From assembly GCA_018883725.1 (NCBI GenBank), contig JAHLFN010000068.1:41255-105254 (forward strand): a DNA stretch of 64,000 nt, given 5' to 3'. Positions 25,784 to 33,775 of the stretch are shown here, in pieces. Made by a program: the position numbers and the translations under genes. Origin of the DNA: Candidatus Fusobacterium pullicola (GTDB lineage Bacteria > Fusobacteriota > Fusobacteriia > Fusobacteriales > Fusobacteriaceae). Under the pieces are notes generated by a model. The model had not been told where the DNA came from. It did no database searches and saw only the letters and a list, made by a program, of their open reading frames with translations. The number at the start of each line of letters is the position of its first letter. Positions within the stretch are counted from its first letter, which is position 1.

Positions 25784-27097
25784 ATGAGTTTAAATAGAAA
25801 AGAGTTAAGTATTTTAGAAGAGTTAAATAAAAGTATTAAAATTTCTCTTACCTATTTTGCTGAAAAGTATAATGTTAGTGAAAGAAACATAAGATATAGT
25901 ATAGAAAATTTAAACTATTATCTTCTAAAGTTTTCATTAGCAGAAATAAAAATAAAAAAAGGTGAGGTATATTGGAGTATAGAGCAAGAAAATTTAAAAA
26001 ATTTTATAGAAAGTATTGATATAGAAAATTATATTTTTTCAAAGGAAGAAAGAGAGAACTATATTTTAATTAGTTATCTTTTTTCGGAAAAAACAAAAAT
26101 TACAGACATAGAGAAATATTTAAAGATAAGTAGACCTACTATAAAAAAAGATTTACTATCATTAGATGGCTATTTAAAAGAATTTGAAGTAGGTTTTATA
26201 AGAGAAGAGAATACAATTTTTATAGTTGGTAAGGAGAAAAAGTTAAGGCATTTAAAGTTATTAAAGCTTTTGGAATATTTGGATATAAAGAATGGAAAAG
26301 TTGAGTATTTAGAAAAAATATATCTTACTGAAAAAAAAGAGTTAGAGATAGTAAAAAGGTATTTAGAAAAATTTGATATACCTAAATATTATAATATTAT
26401 TTTACAAATAGAAAGAGAATTAAAAGTTGAATTTGATACTAAATTTAAAAAATTGATGTGTATATATTTAATTTCAACAATAGAGAGAATTGATAAAAAT
26501 TTTATTATAACTAAAAAAGATAATAGTAAGTTTTTAAGTCAATTAACAGACTAAAAAATTATTAAAAATATTTTGAAAAATATTATTCCAGAAGAGTTGG
26601 AATTTGAATTTTTACATCTTACAGAGTATTTTATAAGCGGTTATTACTCTCATGATTTTTCAGAGAACATTTATTTGGTTGAGAGTTTTATAGATGCATT
26701 TTGTGGAAAAATAAAAAAAGAATTAGAGTTTGAATTTTTTAATTCTCAAGATTTTAGAGAAGAAGTTTTGAAATATTTATTGCCAGCAGTTTACAGGATA
26801 AAAAACAATTTTTTCTTATTAAAAAAGGATGAGAAACCTGATGTGGATAAAGATATATATACTATTGTAAAGAGTGTGGTTTTAGATTGTAATCATATTT
26901 TAAAAGAACCATTTAGAGAGGATGAAATATATTTTCTTACTAATAAAATAGAAAAGTATATAGAGATAGAGCAAGATAAAAAAATTTCATTTAAAAAATT
27001 ATTGGAAATTATAAAAAAGTGTAGTCTAGATTTAGATGAAAAAAAGCTGAAAGAAGAGATAATAAAAGTATTTAAAGATAAGATAGAGTTTGAATAA
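25784..27097 (+). pseudogene. PRD/BglG-type transcriptional regulator interrupted by an in-frame stop
   Basis: Two open stretches in the same frame (25784-26554, 256 codons; 26573-27097, 174 codons) are separated by one TAA at 26552-26554. Read through, they give about 437 residues without any frameshift. The N-terminal part has two helix-turn-helix regions (LTYFAEKYNVSERNIRYSIENL and KITDIEKYLKISRPTIKKDLLSL), followed by helical PRD-like regions, as in regulators of PTS operons. The second stretch has only a TTG and no convincing ribosome site, so the C-terminal half is probably not made separately. It lies directly upstream of malX-malY and was probably their regulator. A sequencing error, a truncated but still functional regulator, or true decay are all possible. 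Confidence 0.8.
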
Positions 27098-27220
27098 ATT
27101 TATATTTGAGAATTTACCTTAAATTTTATTTCAAAAAAAATTGAAAATTATTTGATATTAACAAAAAAATATCTTAAATATATAATAAATGTATTAATAT
27201 AATATAGGAGGTTCTCAAAT

Positions 27221-28753
27221 ATGAGTAAAAAAGTTGGGTTTTGGGAGTTTTTTCAAGGATTGGGAAAAACATTTATGTTACCAGTATCATTATTGGCTGC
27301 ATGTGGAATTATGTTGGGGATAGGAAGTTCATTTGCTAGTTCAGTTACGGCTGAAATACTTCCATTTTTAAAAATTCCAGCAATAAAATTATTTTTTGAA
27401 TTTATGTCTACTGTTGGTTCATTTGCTTTTTCAAATTTACCAATAATGTTTGCAATGGCAATACCTTTAGGGCTTGCAAGACAAGATAAAGGGGTTGCAG
27501 CTTTTTCAGGGTATGTAGGATTTGTAATGTCAAGTATGACAGCAAATTTCTTTTTAAAAGTGACAGGTACTTTGGCAACTCCAGAAAATATGAAAGCTGC
27601 GGGTCAAGCTATGGTTTTTGGAATTCAAAGTATAGATATAGGAGTACTTGGTGGAGTAATCATAGGAGTTATAGTATACAAAATACACGATAAATTTTGT
27701 GAAATTAAACTTCCAGATGCTCTAGCTTTCTTTGGAGGAGCGAGATTTGTACCAATTGCCACAGCTGTGATTGTTGGAGTTGTTGGGCTGGTAATTCCAC
27801 TTATTTGGCCTTTCTTCAACGGTATAATTATAAAAATAGGAGATTTAATAAGTAAAGCTGGTATTTTTGGTCCATTTTTATTTGGAGCTGGAGAGGGAGT
27901 TTTAAGACCTTTCGGATTACATCATATATTAGTTGCTATGATAAGATTTACTTCAGCTGGAGGAGAGGCTATTATAAATGGAGAACCAGTTTATGGAGCG
28001 TTAAATATTTTCTATAGAGAGTTTGCTAATGGAATATTAGATCCAAATGTGACTAGGTTTTTATCTCAAGGAAAAATGCCTTCATATATGTTTGGATTAC
28101 CAGCAGTAGCATTAGCTATTTATAACACAGCTAGACCAGAGAATAAAAAAAGAATAAAAGGACTTTTAGTTTCAGGTATTGTAGCTTGTGTAATAGGAGG
28201 TATAACAGAACCATTAGAGTTTATATTCTTATTTATATCTCCAATACTATATCTTTTCCATTGTATAATGGTAGGATTAGGTTTTATGACAATGGGGATT
28301 TTAAAAGTTGCAATAGGAAATACAGATGGAAATCTAATAGATTTTATTGTTTTTGGAGTTTTACAAGGATTTAGAACAAAGTGGTATCTAGTAATACCAG
28401 TGGGAGTAATTTGGTTTATAATATATTATTTTGTATTTAAATATGTTATTTTAAAATTTGACTTAAAAACACCAGGAAGAGAGAAAGTAACAGATAATTC
28501 TGAGATAAAATTAGGTGGATTTGATGCTGAAAGACTGCTAAAAGCTTTAGGTGGTAAAGAAAATATAGTATCATTAGATAACTGTATTACAAGATTGAGA
28601 TTAGTAGTTAATGATATGGGACTTATAAACGAGGAGGAAATAAAAGCAACTGGAGCTATTGCAATAGTAAAATTAGATGAATATAATTTACAAGTTGTAA
28701 TTGGACCACAAGTGCATGTTGTAAAAAATAAATTAGATAAACTTATTAAATAA
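27221..28753 (+). CDS. malX: PTS glucose/maltose-type EIICB component (MalX-like)
   Basis: A 510-residue sugar phosphotransferase permease. The EIIC domain (about 1-420) has many hydrophobic segments and blocks such as FGAGEGVLRPFGLHHILVAM and CVIGGITEPLEFIFLFISPI. The C-terminal EIIB domain has the phosphorylated Cys455 in LDNCITRLRL and the IVKLDEYNLQVVIGPQV block. There is no EIIA domain, so it needs a Crr-type partner elsewhere. E. coli MalX is about 530 residues and lies beside malY, as here (13-base gap). It imports a glucoside with phosphorylation; glucose and maltose are candidates. The start ATG follows TAGGAGG. The upstream PRD regulator is broken. Confidence 0.93.
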   Translation: MSKKVGFWEFFQGLGKTFMLPVSLLAACGIMLGIGSSFASSVTAEILPFLKIPAIKLFFEFMSTVGSFAFSNLPIMFAMAIPLGLARQDKGVAAFSGYVGFVMSSMTANFFLKVTGTLATPENMKAAGQAMVFGIQSIDIGVLGGVIIGVIVYKIHDKFCEIKLPDALAFFGGARFVPIATAVIVGVVGLVIPLIWPFFNGIIIKIGDLISKAGIFGPFLFGAGEGVLRPFGLHHILVAMIRFTSAGGEAIINGEPVYGALNIFYREFANGILDPNVTRFLSQGKMPSYMFGLPAVALAIYNTARPENKKRIKGLLVSGIVACVIGGITEPLEFIFLFISPILYLFHCIMVGLGFMTMGILKVAIGNTDGNLIDFIVFGVLQGFRTKWYLVIPVGVIWFIIYYFVFKYVILKFDLKTPGREKVTDNSEIKLGGFDAERLLKALGGKENIVSLDNCITRLRLVVNDMGLINEEEIKATGAIAIVKLDEYNLQVVIGPQVHVVKNKLDKLIK

Positions 28754-28766
28754 TGTAGGTGATAAG

Positions 28767-29942
28767 ATGAATTTTGATACTGTCATTGATAGAAGAGGTA
28801 CTTATTGTACACAATGGGACTATATAAAAGATAGATTTGGAAAAGAAGAGTTGCTTCCATTTACAATTTCAGATATGGATTTTCAAGTTCCAGAAGAGAT
28901 AACAAAAGCTCTAATAGAGCGAATTAAACATGGGGTATTTGGGTATAGTAGATGGAATAATGAGGATTTTAAAAATTCAATAGAGAGATGGTATAAGGAT
29001 AGATTTGATTATCAAATAGATAAAGAGTGGATATTATATGCACCAAGTGTAATCTATTCAGTAGCAAAGTTTATTGAGATGAAATCTCAAAAAGGTGATG
29101 GTATACTTATATTAAATCCTGCATATGATGGATTTTTTAAAGTAATAGCAGATAACGATAGAAAAATTATATCTTCGTCTTTAATTAAAAAAAATAATAA
29201 TTATGAAATAGATTTTAAAGATTTTGAAAATAAATGTAAAATTTCTAAAATATTTTTAATGTGTAGTCCTCACAATCCAATTGGAAAAGTATGGAGTAGA
29301 GAGGAGCTAGAAAAAATAATATCTATATGTAAAAAATACAATGTTTTCATTATATCTGATGAGATACATATGGATATTGTATATGGTGGAAAACATATAC
29401 CTATATTAAAATTAGAAAAAGAGTATATAAAAAATATGGTAATATGTACAGCAGCCTCTAAGACTTTTAATACTCCATCATTAGGAGGAGCATATATTTT
29501 ATGTACCGATTTTAAAGATAGAGATGAGTATTTGAGAATATTAAAAAATAAAGAGGCACTCTCTTCACCAAGTATTTTAGGAATAATAGCAACAATTACT
29601 GCCTATAATAAATGTGGATACTGGGTAGATGAGTTATTAAAGTATACGAAAAAAAATATAGAGTATGTAAAGAAATATTTAGAGAAAAATATACCGGAAT
29701 TAAATTGTGATATACCAGATGGATGTTATTTTGCTTGGATAGATTTTTCAAAATTAGCTGTAAGTAGCGAAGAGTTTCAAAAGGCTTTAATAGATATAGG
29801 AAAGGTTGCTATAATGCCAGGAGCTACATATGGAGAAGAAGGAAAAATGTTTTTAAGATTTAATGTTGGATGTTCTAGAGAAAAGGTTGAACAAGGACTT
29901 TTGGGAATAAAGATAGCAGTGGAGAGTTTAAAAAATAGATGA
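28767..29942 (+). CDS. malY: MalY/PatB family PLP-dependent cystathionine beta-lyase
   Basis: A 391-residue fold-type I aminotransferase-like enzyme. The start is closely MalY-like: RRGTYCTQWDYIKDRFG, LLPFTISDMDFQVPEEI and HGVFGYSRWNNEDF. The PLP-binding lysine is K232 in AASKTFNTPSLGGAY, and the phosphate/carboxylate Arg lies in MFLRFNVGCSREKVEQG. MalY cleaves cystathionine to homocysteine, ammonia and pyruvate, and in E. coli also inhibits MalT; no MalT is present in this window. Here it follows malX on the same transcript, as in enterics. The homocysteine it produces could feed the MetH-type protein encoded 3 kb upstream on the other strand. Confidence 0.94.
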   Translation: MNFDTVIDRRGTYCTQWDYIKDRFGKEELLPFTISDMDFQVPEEITKALIERIKHGVFGYSRWNNEDFKNSIERWYKDRFDYQIDKEWILYAPSVIYSVAKFIEMKSQKGDGILILNPAYDGFFKVIADNDRKIISSSLIKKNNNYEIDFKDFENKCKISKIFLMCSPHNPIGKVWSREELEKIISICKKYNVFIISDEIHMDIVYGGKHIPILKLEKEYIKNMVICTAASKTFNTPSLGGAYILCTDFKDRDEYLRILKNKEALSSPSILGIIATITAYNKCGYWVDELLKYTKKNIEYVKKYLEKNIPELNCDIPDGCYFAWIDFSKLAVSSEEFQKALIDIGKVAIMPGATYGEEGKMFLRFNVGCSREKVEQGLLGIKIAVESLKNR

Positions 29943-30026
29943 AAAGCCTTTATTTATTTCCTGTTATAGAGTATACTTGTATTATACTGGGAACTTAATT
30001 GATATCATTATAGAGGGGGAATTAAA

Positions 30027-30587
30027 ATGGTTAATCAATATAATAAAGATGGTAAAAAAGAGGGACTATGGATTAAAACCTATGATAATGGTGTTATTCA
30101 AGAAGAGAAGAACTATGTTAATGGTGTTAGAGAGGGAGAGTATAAATCTTACTATATGAATGGACAAGTAGAAACGAGAAAGTTTTATAAAAATGGAAAT
30201 ATAGATGGAGTATATGAAACCTATTATGTAGATGGAAAAGTAAGTTCTATACGTCATTTAGTTGATGGTGAAGTTAAGGGATTATGTGAAGAGTATTATC
30301 CAAATGGAAAATTGAAAAGAACAGCTTTTTATGAGACAACATCTACTACCAGTAGAAATATAAAGTACTATCCTAATGGTCAATTAAAAATGAGTGTAAA
30401 TTTAAAAAATGGGGCTATGTTTGGTCCTTATAAAGAGTATTATTCAAATGGAACTCTTCATTTAGAGTGTCATTATATAGATCATGGGAAACTCCATGGA
30501 AGATATAGAGAGTTCGATACAACAGGTAAATTATTAAAGGATTGTACCTATATAGAGGGAATGGAACAAAAAAATAAAAATATTTAA
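30027..30587 (+). CDS. MORN-variant repeat protein (YwqK family)
   Basis: A 186-residue soluble protein made almost wholly of ~22-residue MORN_2 repeats, recognisable as Y-x-N-G-x-(3)-G-x-(4)-Y-(2)-G (for example KYYPNGQLKMSVNLKNG and YYSNGTLHLECHYIDHGKL). There is no signal peptide. NCBI calls such proteins YwqK family antitoxins because of one Bacillus pair, but no toxin gene is visible next to this one. The start ATG follows AGAGGGGGA and an AT-rich promoter region follows malY. MORN repeats often bind lipids or serve as protein scaffolds. A terminator with a long loop follows. Confidence 0.85.
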   Translation: MVNQYNKDGKKEGLWIKTYDNGVIQEEKNYVNGVREGEYKSYYMNGQVETRKFYKNGNIDGVYETYYVDGKVSSIRHLVDGEVKGLCEEYYPNGKLKRTAFYETTSTTSRNIKYYPNGQLKMSVNLKNGAMFGPYKEYYSNGTLHLECHYIDHGKLHGRYREFDTTGKLLKDCTYIEGMEQKNKNI

Positions 30588-30600
30588 AAAAATATAAGTG

Positions 30601-30678
30601 AGTAGAGAAAACTTTAGGAAATTAGTATTATATAAAAGTGTGGAGCTAATTTAAAAAGTATTTTCTCTACTTTTTATT
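30601..30678 (+). terminator. Long-loop terminator after the MORN gene
   Basis: AGTAGAGAAAA (30601-30611) pairs with TTTTCTCTACT (30661-30671), with an inner AAATTAG/CTAATTT stem, followed by TTTTTATTT. Confidence 0.82.
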
Positions 30679-30722
30679 TAATAAATAGCTTTTATGAGAA
30701 ATAAAAGTAATTAAATATAAAG

Positions 30723-30751
30723 TTGCTTAAAGTTTATAAATATGCTAAAGT
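30723..30751 (+). promoter_or_regulatory. Predicted promoter of the pyridoxal kinase gene
   Basis: TTGCTT at 30723-30728, a 17-bp spacer and TAAAGT at 30746-30751, the latter preceded by TGC (extended -10). Confidence 0.6.
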
Positions 30752-30783
30752 ATTCTTGAATAATAAATTTTGTGGAGGGAAAA

Positions 30784-31668
30784 ATGGAAAGCTTAGTAAA
30801 AAAAGTAGCAGCAATACATGATTTATCAGGATATGGAAGAGCATCATTAACTACTATTATTCCAATTTTATCAAATATGAAAGTACAGGTTTGTCCTGTT
30901 CCAACAGCAATACTATCAACGCATACTGGTGGCTTTGAAGGATATAGCTTTATAGATTTAACAGATTATATGCAAGAGCATATAAATCATTGGAAAAAAT
31001 TAGAACTAGAATTTGATTGTATATATTCTGGTTTTTTAGGTTCACCAAAGCAGATAGAGATTGTAGCAGATTTTATAGATTTTTTTGGTAAAAAAGCTAA
31101 ATTTACAGTTGTAGATCCAGTTATGGGGGATAATGGGAAACTGTACAGTACTATGGGTAACGAAATGGTAGTTGGAATGAGAAAACTTATAAAAAATGCT
31201 GATATTATAACACCTAATTTTACTGAGGTAATCTACCTTTTGGGGAAAGAATATAAAGAAAATATTACTTTAGATGAGGTAAAGGAATATTTAAAAGAAT
31301 TAGCAAATATAGGGCCTAAAATTGTTATAGCAACAAGTGTACCAGATGAAGAAAGTAATAAATTAGATAGAAAAACAAGTGTAGTAGCTTATGATAGAGA
31401 AAATGATGTATTTTGGAGAGTTAGTTGTAGATATATTCCAGCTTCATATCCGGGAACTGGAGATGCATATACAAGTGTTGTAATAGGAAGCTTACTTCAA
31501 GGTGATAGTTTACCAATGGCAATAGAGAGAGGAGTACAATTTATAACTCAATGTATAATGGCTAGTTATGGATTTAAATATCCTAAAAAAGAAGGGGTAC
31601 TTTTGGAAAAAATGTTAGATGTTTTAAAAATGCCGATGATAGCCACAAATTATGAGATGTTAGAATAG
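30784..31668 (+). CDS. pdxY: Pyridoxal/pyridoxamine kinase (PdxY-type)
   Basis: A 294-residue ribokinase-fold enzyme that phosphorylates pyridoxal, pyridoxamine or pyridoxine in PLP salvage. Family blocks are VKKVAAIHDLSGYGRASLTT, CPVPTAILSTHTGGF, VVDPVMGDNGKLYS, NADIITPNFTEVIYLLG and the anion-hole PGTGDAYTSVVIG, with the catalytic Asp in GTGD. ATG 30784 is chosen because GTGGAGGGA lies upstream; the in-frame GTG 30772 overlaps that ribosome site. A ZIP-type metal transporter gene follows after 10 bases, probably on the same transcript. Phosphomethylpyrimidine kinase is the closest alternative, but the start and GDNGK blocks favour PdxY. Confidence 0.92.
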   Translation: MESLVKKVAAIHDLSGYGRASLTTIIPILSNMKVQVCPVPTAILSTHTGGFEGYSFIDLTDYMQEHINHWKKLELEFDCIYSGFLGSPKQIEIVADFIDFFGKKAKFTVVDPVMGDNGKLYSTMGNEMVVGMRKLIKNADIITPNFTEVIYLLGKEYKENITLDEVKEYLKELANIGPKIVIATSVPDEESNKLDRKTSVVAYDRENDVFWRVSCRYIPASYPGTGDAYTSVVIGSLLQGDSLPMAIERGVQFITQCIMASYGFKYPKKEGVLLEKMLDVLKMPMIATNYEMLE

Positions 31669-31678
31669 GAGGAAATCT

Positions 31679-32452
31679 ATGTTTGATGATAATAGTGTAA
31701 GGGCTTTGATTCTATCTTTTATAGCAGGAATGTCAACTTTAATAGGGACATTAGTTGTTTTTATTGTGAAACAGAGAAGTGAAAAATTAGTTAGTGCATC
31801 ATTAGGGTTTGCTGGTGGAGTGATGATAAGTGTATCTTTTACTGATTTATTGCCCAACGCTAATGAGCTTTTGCAAAGTTATTCAGGAGAAAAAATAGGG
31901 ATAATTTTAAGTACAATATTTTTGTTACTTGGAGTAGTTATAGCTGGAGGACTTGATAGATTTGTACCTCATATTGAGGAGCAGCAAGGGGAAGATTATA
32001 AGCATCAAAATCTATTTAGAGTAGGATTTGTGTCAACTTTAGCTATAGGGTTACATAATTTTCCAGAAGGGATAGCTACATTTATGGCTGGTTATGATAA
32101 CTTAGCATTGGGACTATCTATTACTTTAGCTATAGCTATGCACAATATACCTGAAGGAATTTCTGTGGCTATGCCAATCTATTTTTCTACTGGAAGTATA
32201 GGAAAAGCTTTTAAATATACTTTTTTATCTGGAATAGCTGAACCTATAGGAGCTCTTTTAGCTTTTTTAATTTTAAAACCTTATATAAATGATTTTTCAC
32301 TTGGGGCAATTTTTTCAGTTATTTCAGGAATAATGTTATATATTGCAATAGAAGAGCTTATTCCAAGTTCAAGACAGTATGGATATATTAGGACAGCTCT
32401 TATTTCTACTTTTATTGGAATAATTTTAATGCCACTTACTCATATATTATAA
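31679..32452 (+). CDS. ZIP family divalent metal transporter (ZupT-like)
   Basis: A 257-residue membrane protein with eight predicted helices. The ZIP metal-binding helices are IGLHNFPEGIATFMAGY (helix 4) and AMHNIPEGISVAMPIYF (helix 5), with conserved His/Asn/Glu. Uptake of Zn2+, Mn2+ or Fe2+ is the typical role; the short cytosolic loop DRFVPHIEEQQGEDYKH is His/acidic. The start has AGGAGGAAATCT, 10 bases after the kinase stop. Substrate cannot be inferred from the window. Confidence 0.92.
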   Translation: MFDDNSVRALILSFIAGMSTLIGTLVVFIVKQRSEKLVSASLGFAGGVMISVSFTDLLPNANELLQSYSGEKIGIILSTIFLLLGVVIAGGLDRFVPHIEEQQGEDYKHQNLFRVGFVSTLAIGLHNFPEGIATFMAGYDNLALGLSITLAIAMHNIPEGISVAMPIYFSTGSIGKAFKYTFLSGIAEPIGALLAFLILKPYINDFSLGAIFSVISGIMLYIAIEELIPSSRQYGYIRTALISTFIGIILMPLTHIL

Positions 32453-32458
32453 AATGAT

Positions 32459-32506
32459 TAAAGGAGAAAGTTATCTTGATTAAAGTATAATTTCTCCTTT
32501 ATTTTT
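32459..32506 (+). terminator. Terminator after the ZIP gene
   Basis: TAAAGGAGAAA (32459-32469) pairs with TTTCTCCTTTA (32491-32501), then TTTTT. It separates the convergent ZIP and Cys-rich genes. Confidence 0.9.
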
Positions 32507-32507
32507 A

Positions 32508-32720
32508 TTATTTAGAATATTTATTTACAAAATCTGCAAAGCTTTGGAAAGTGTAGATATTATTCTCTGGTTTTTCCAAAGATATTTTTTTAAAAAAGCA
32601 CGAAGGTATTTCATTAAGCTGTAAACATTTTTTTATACATAGTTCACATCCTCTATCGTGATTAATAGGATTAAGTGGGCATTTGTGGTCAGTACAAGTA
32701 CAAAATTCTTTTGCTGTCAT
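32508..32720 (-). CDS. Small Cys-rich DUF6485-like protein
   Basis: A 70-residue protein with seven Cys in the first 41 residues (7, 9, 14, 25, 28, 32, 41) in a CTC-x4-C ... C-x2-C-x3-C ... SCFF pattern. From memory this matches DUF6485, a small family seen in anaerobes; function unknown. The pattern implies a zinc or iron-sulphur site. Its C-terminal part is not Cys-rich (FQSFADFVNKYS). An A/G-rich ribosome site (AAGGAG) precedes the start on the minus strand. Its neighbours, a ZIP metal transporter and rapZ, do not settle its job. Confidence 0.8.
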   Translation of the reverse strand: MTAKEFCTCTDHKCPLNPINHDRGCELCIKKCLQLNEIPSCFFKKISLEKPENNIYTFQSFADFVNKYSK

Positions 32721-32849
32721 AAAAAATCACTCCTTAAAAGATATTAAAAAAGCTCAATTTTTCTATTTATAAAAAAATTGAACTAGTAATAGTAAGTTAA
32801 AAATTGTTGTTTTATAGCTAGATTTTAGAATAAAGATATAAAAAAGTAA

Positions 32850-32880
32850 TTGGCAAAAAATATTGTAAATATGATATAAT
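32850..32880 (+). promoter_or_regulatory. Predicted promoter of the rapZ operon
   Basis: TTGGCA at 32850-32855 and the extended -10 TGATATAAT (TATAAT at 32875-32880), spacer 19 bp, 38 bases before the rapZ start. Confidence 0.65.
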
Positions 32881-32917
32881 ATATGGAAAGGAAAGATTAA
32901 AAAAGATAGGTGAAGAG

Positions 32918-33775
32918 ATGAGTAAGAAAAAAATAGTAATTGTAACAGGGTTAAGTGGAAGCGGAAAAACAACAGCTTTAAATGTACTTGAAGATATGGG
33001 ATATTATACAGTGGATAATTTACCTTGTGAAATAGGAACTCACTTTATAGATTCATCAATAGAGAAAATTGCTCTTGGAATGGACATTCGTTCTTTTAAA
33101 AAAGTTGATGAATTTATAGATTTTTTAAAAAAATTAAGAAATAATTCAGAGATAATATGTTCAGTTATATTTTTACAAGCATCTAAAGAGGTAATTTTAA
33201 ATAGATATAATCTCACTAGAAGAAAACATCCAGTAGAAGAGAGTACTTTACTTCAAAGTATTAGAAAAGAGAGAGAGATAATGGCAGGAGTAAAGGAGTT
33301 ATCTACCGGAATAATAGATACAAGTTGTGATAAACCAAAGGAGCTAATAGAAAAATTAAAAATAGTATTAGGGTTAGATGTTGATATAAAAGATATCAAT
33401 ATTCATATACAATCTTTTGGATTTAAGTATGGAATTCCTATTGATGTAGATTTAGTTTTTGATGTGAGATTTTTACCAAATCCATATTACTTAGATGAGT
33501 TAAGACCAAAAAGTGGATTGGATAGGGAAGTTTCAGATTATGTGATGAGTTTTGATATATCTCAAGAATTTTATGCAAAACTAATGGATATGTTGGATTT
33601 TTTAATTCCTAATTATATAAAGGAGGGAAAGAAGCACCTGACAATAGGAATTGGTTGTAGCGGAGGAAAACATCGTTCAGTTACTTTTGCAGAGTTGTTG
33701 TATAAAGAGTTATCAGAGATAGAGAATCTTAATGTCTATGTAAATCATAGAGAGAAAGAGAGAGGAAATTGGTAA
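32918..33775 (+). CDS. rapZ: RapZ/YvcJ family RNase adapter nucleotide-binding protein
   Basis: A 285-residue P-loop protein. Walker A is GLSGSGKTTALNVLEDMGYY near the N terminus, and the C-terminal block IGIGCSGGKHRSVTFAELLY with VNHREKERGNW is diagnostic of RapZ/YvcJ. In E. coli RapZ directs decay of the small RNA GlmZ and senses glucosamine-6-phosphate; in Bacillus, YvcJ is linked to competence and to yvcK-whiA. Here whiA lies 25 kb away and yvcK is not present in the window. Its last 7 bases overlap uvrC, which starts with TTG. Confidence 0.94.
   Translation: MSKKKIVIVTGLSGSGKTTALNVLEDMGYYTVDNLPCEIGTHFIDSSIEKIALGMDIRSFKKVDEFIDFLKKLRNNSEIICSVIFLQASKEVILNRYNLTRRKHPVEESTLLQSIRKEREIMAGVKELSTGIIDTSCDKPKELIEKLKIVLGLDVDIKDINIHIQSFGFKYGIPIDVDLVFDVRFLPNPYYLDELRPKSGLDREVSDYVMSFDISQEFYAKLMDMLDFLIPNYIKEGKKHLTIGIGCSGGKHRSVTFAELLYKELSEIENLNVYVNHREKERGNW

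Noticed and set aside
28186..28374. Small plus-strand ORF inside malX
   Set aside because: It is a shifted-frame shadow of malX without ribosome site.
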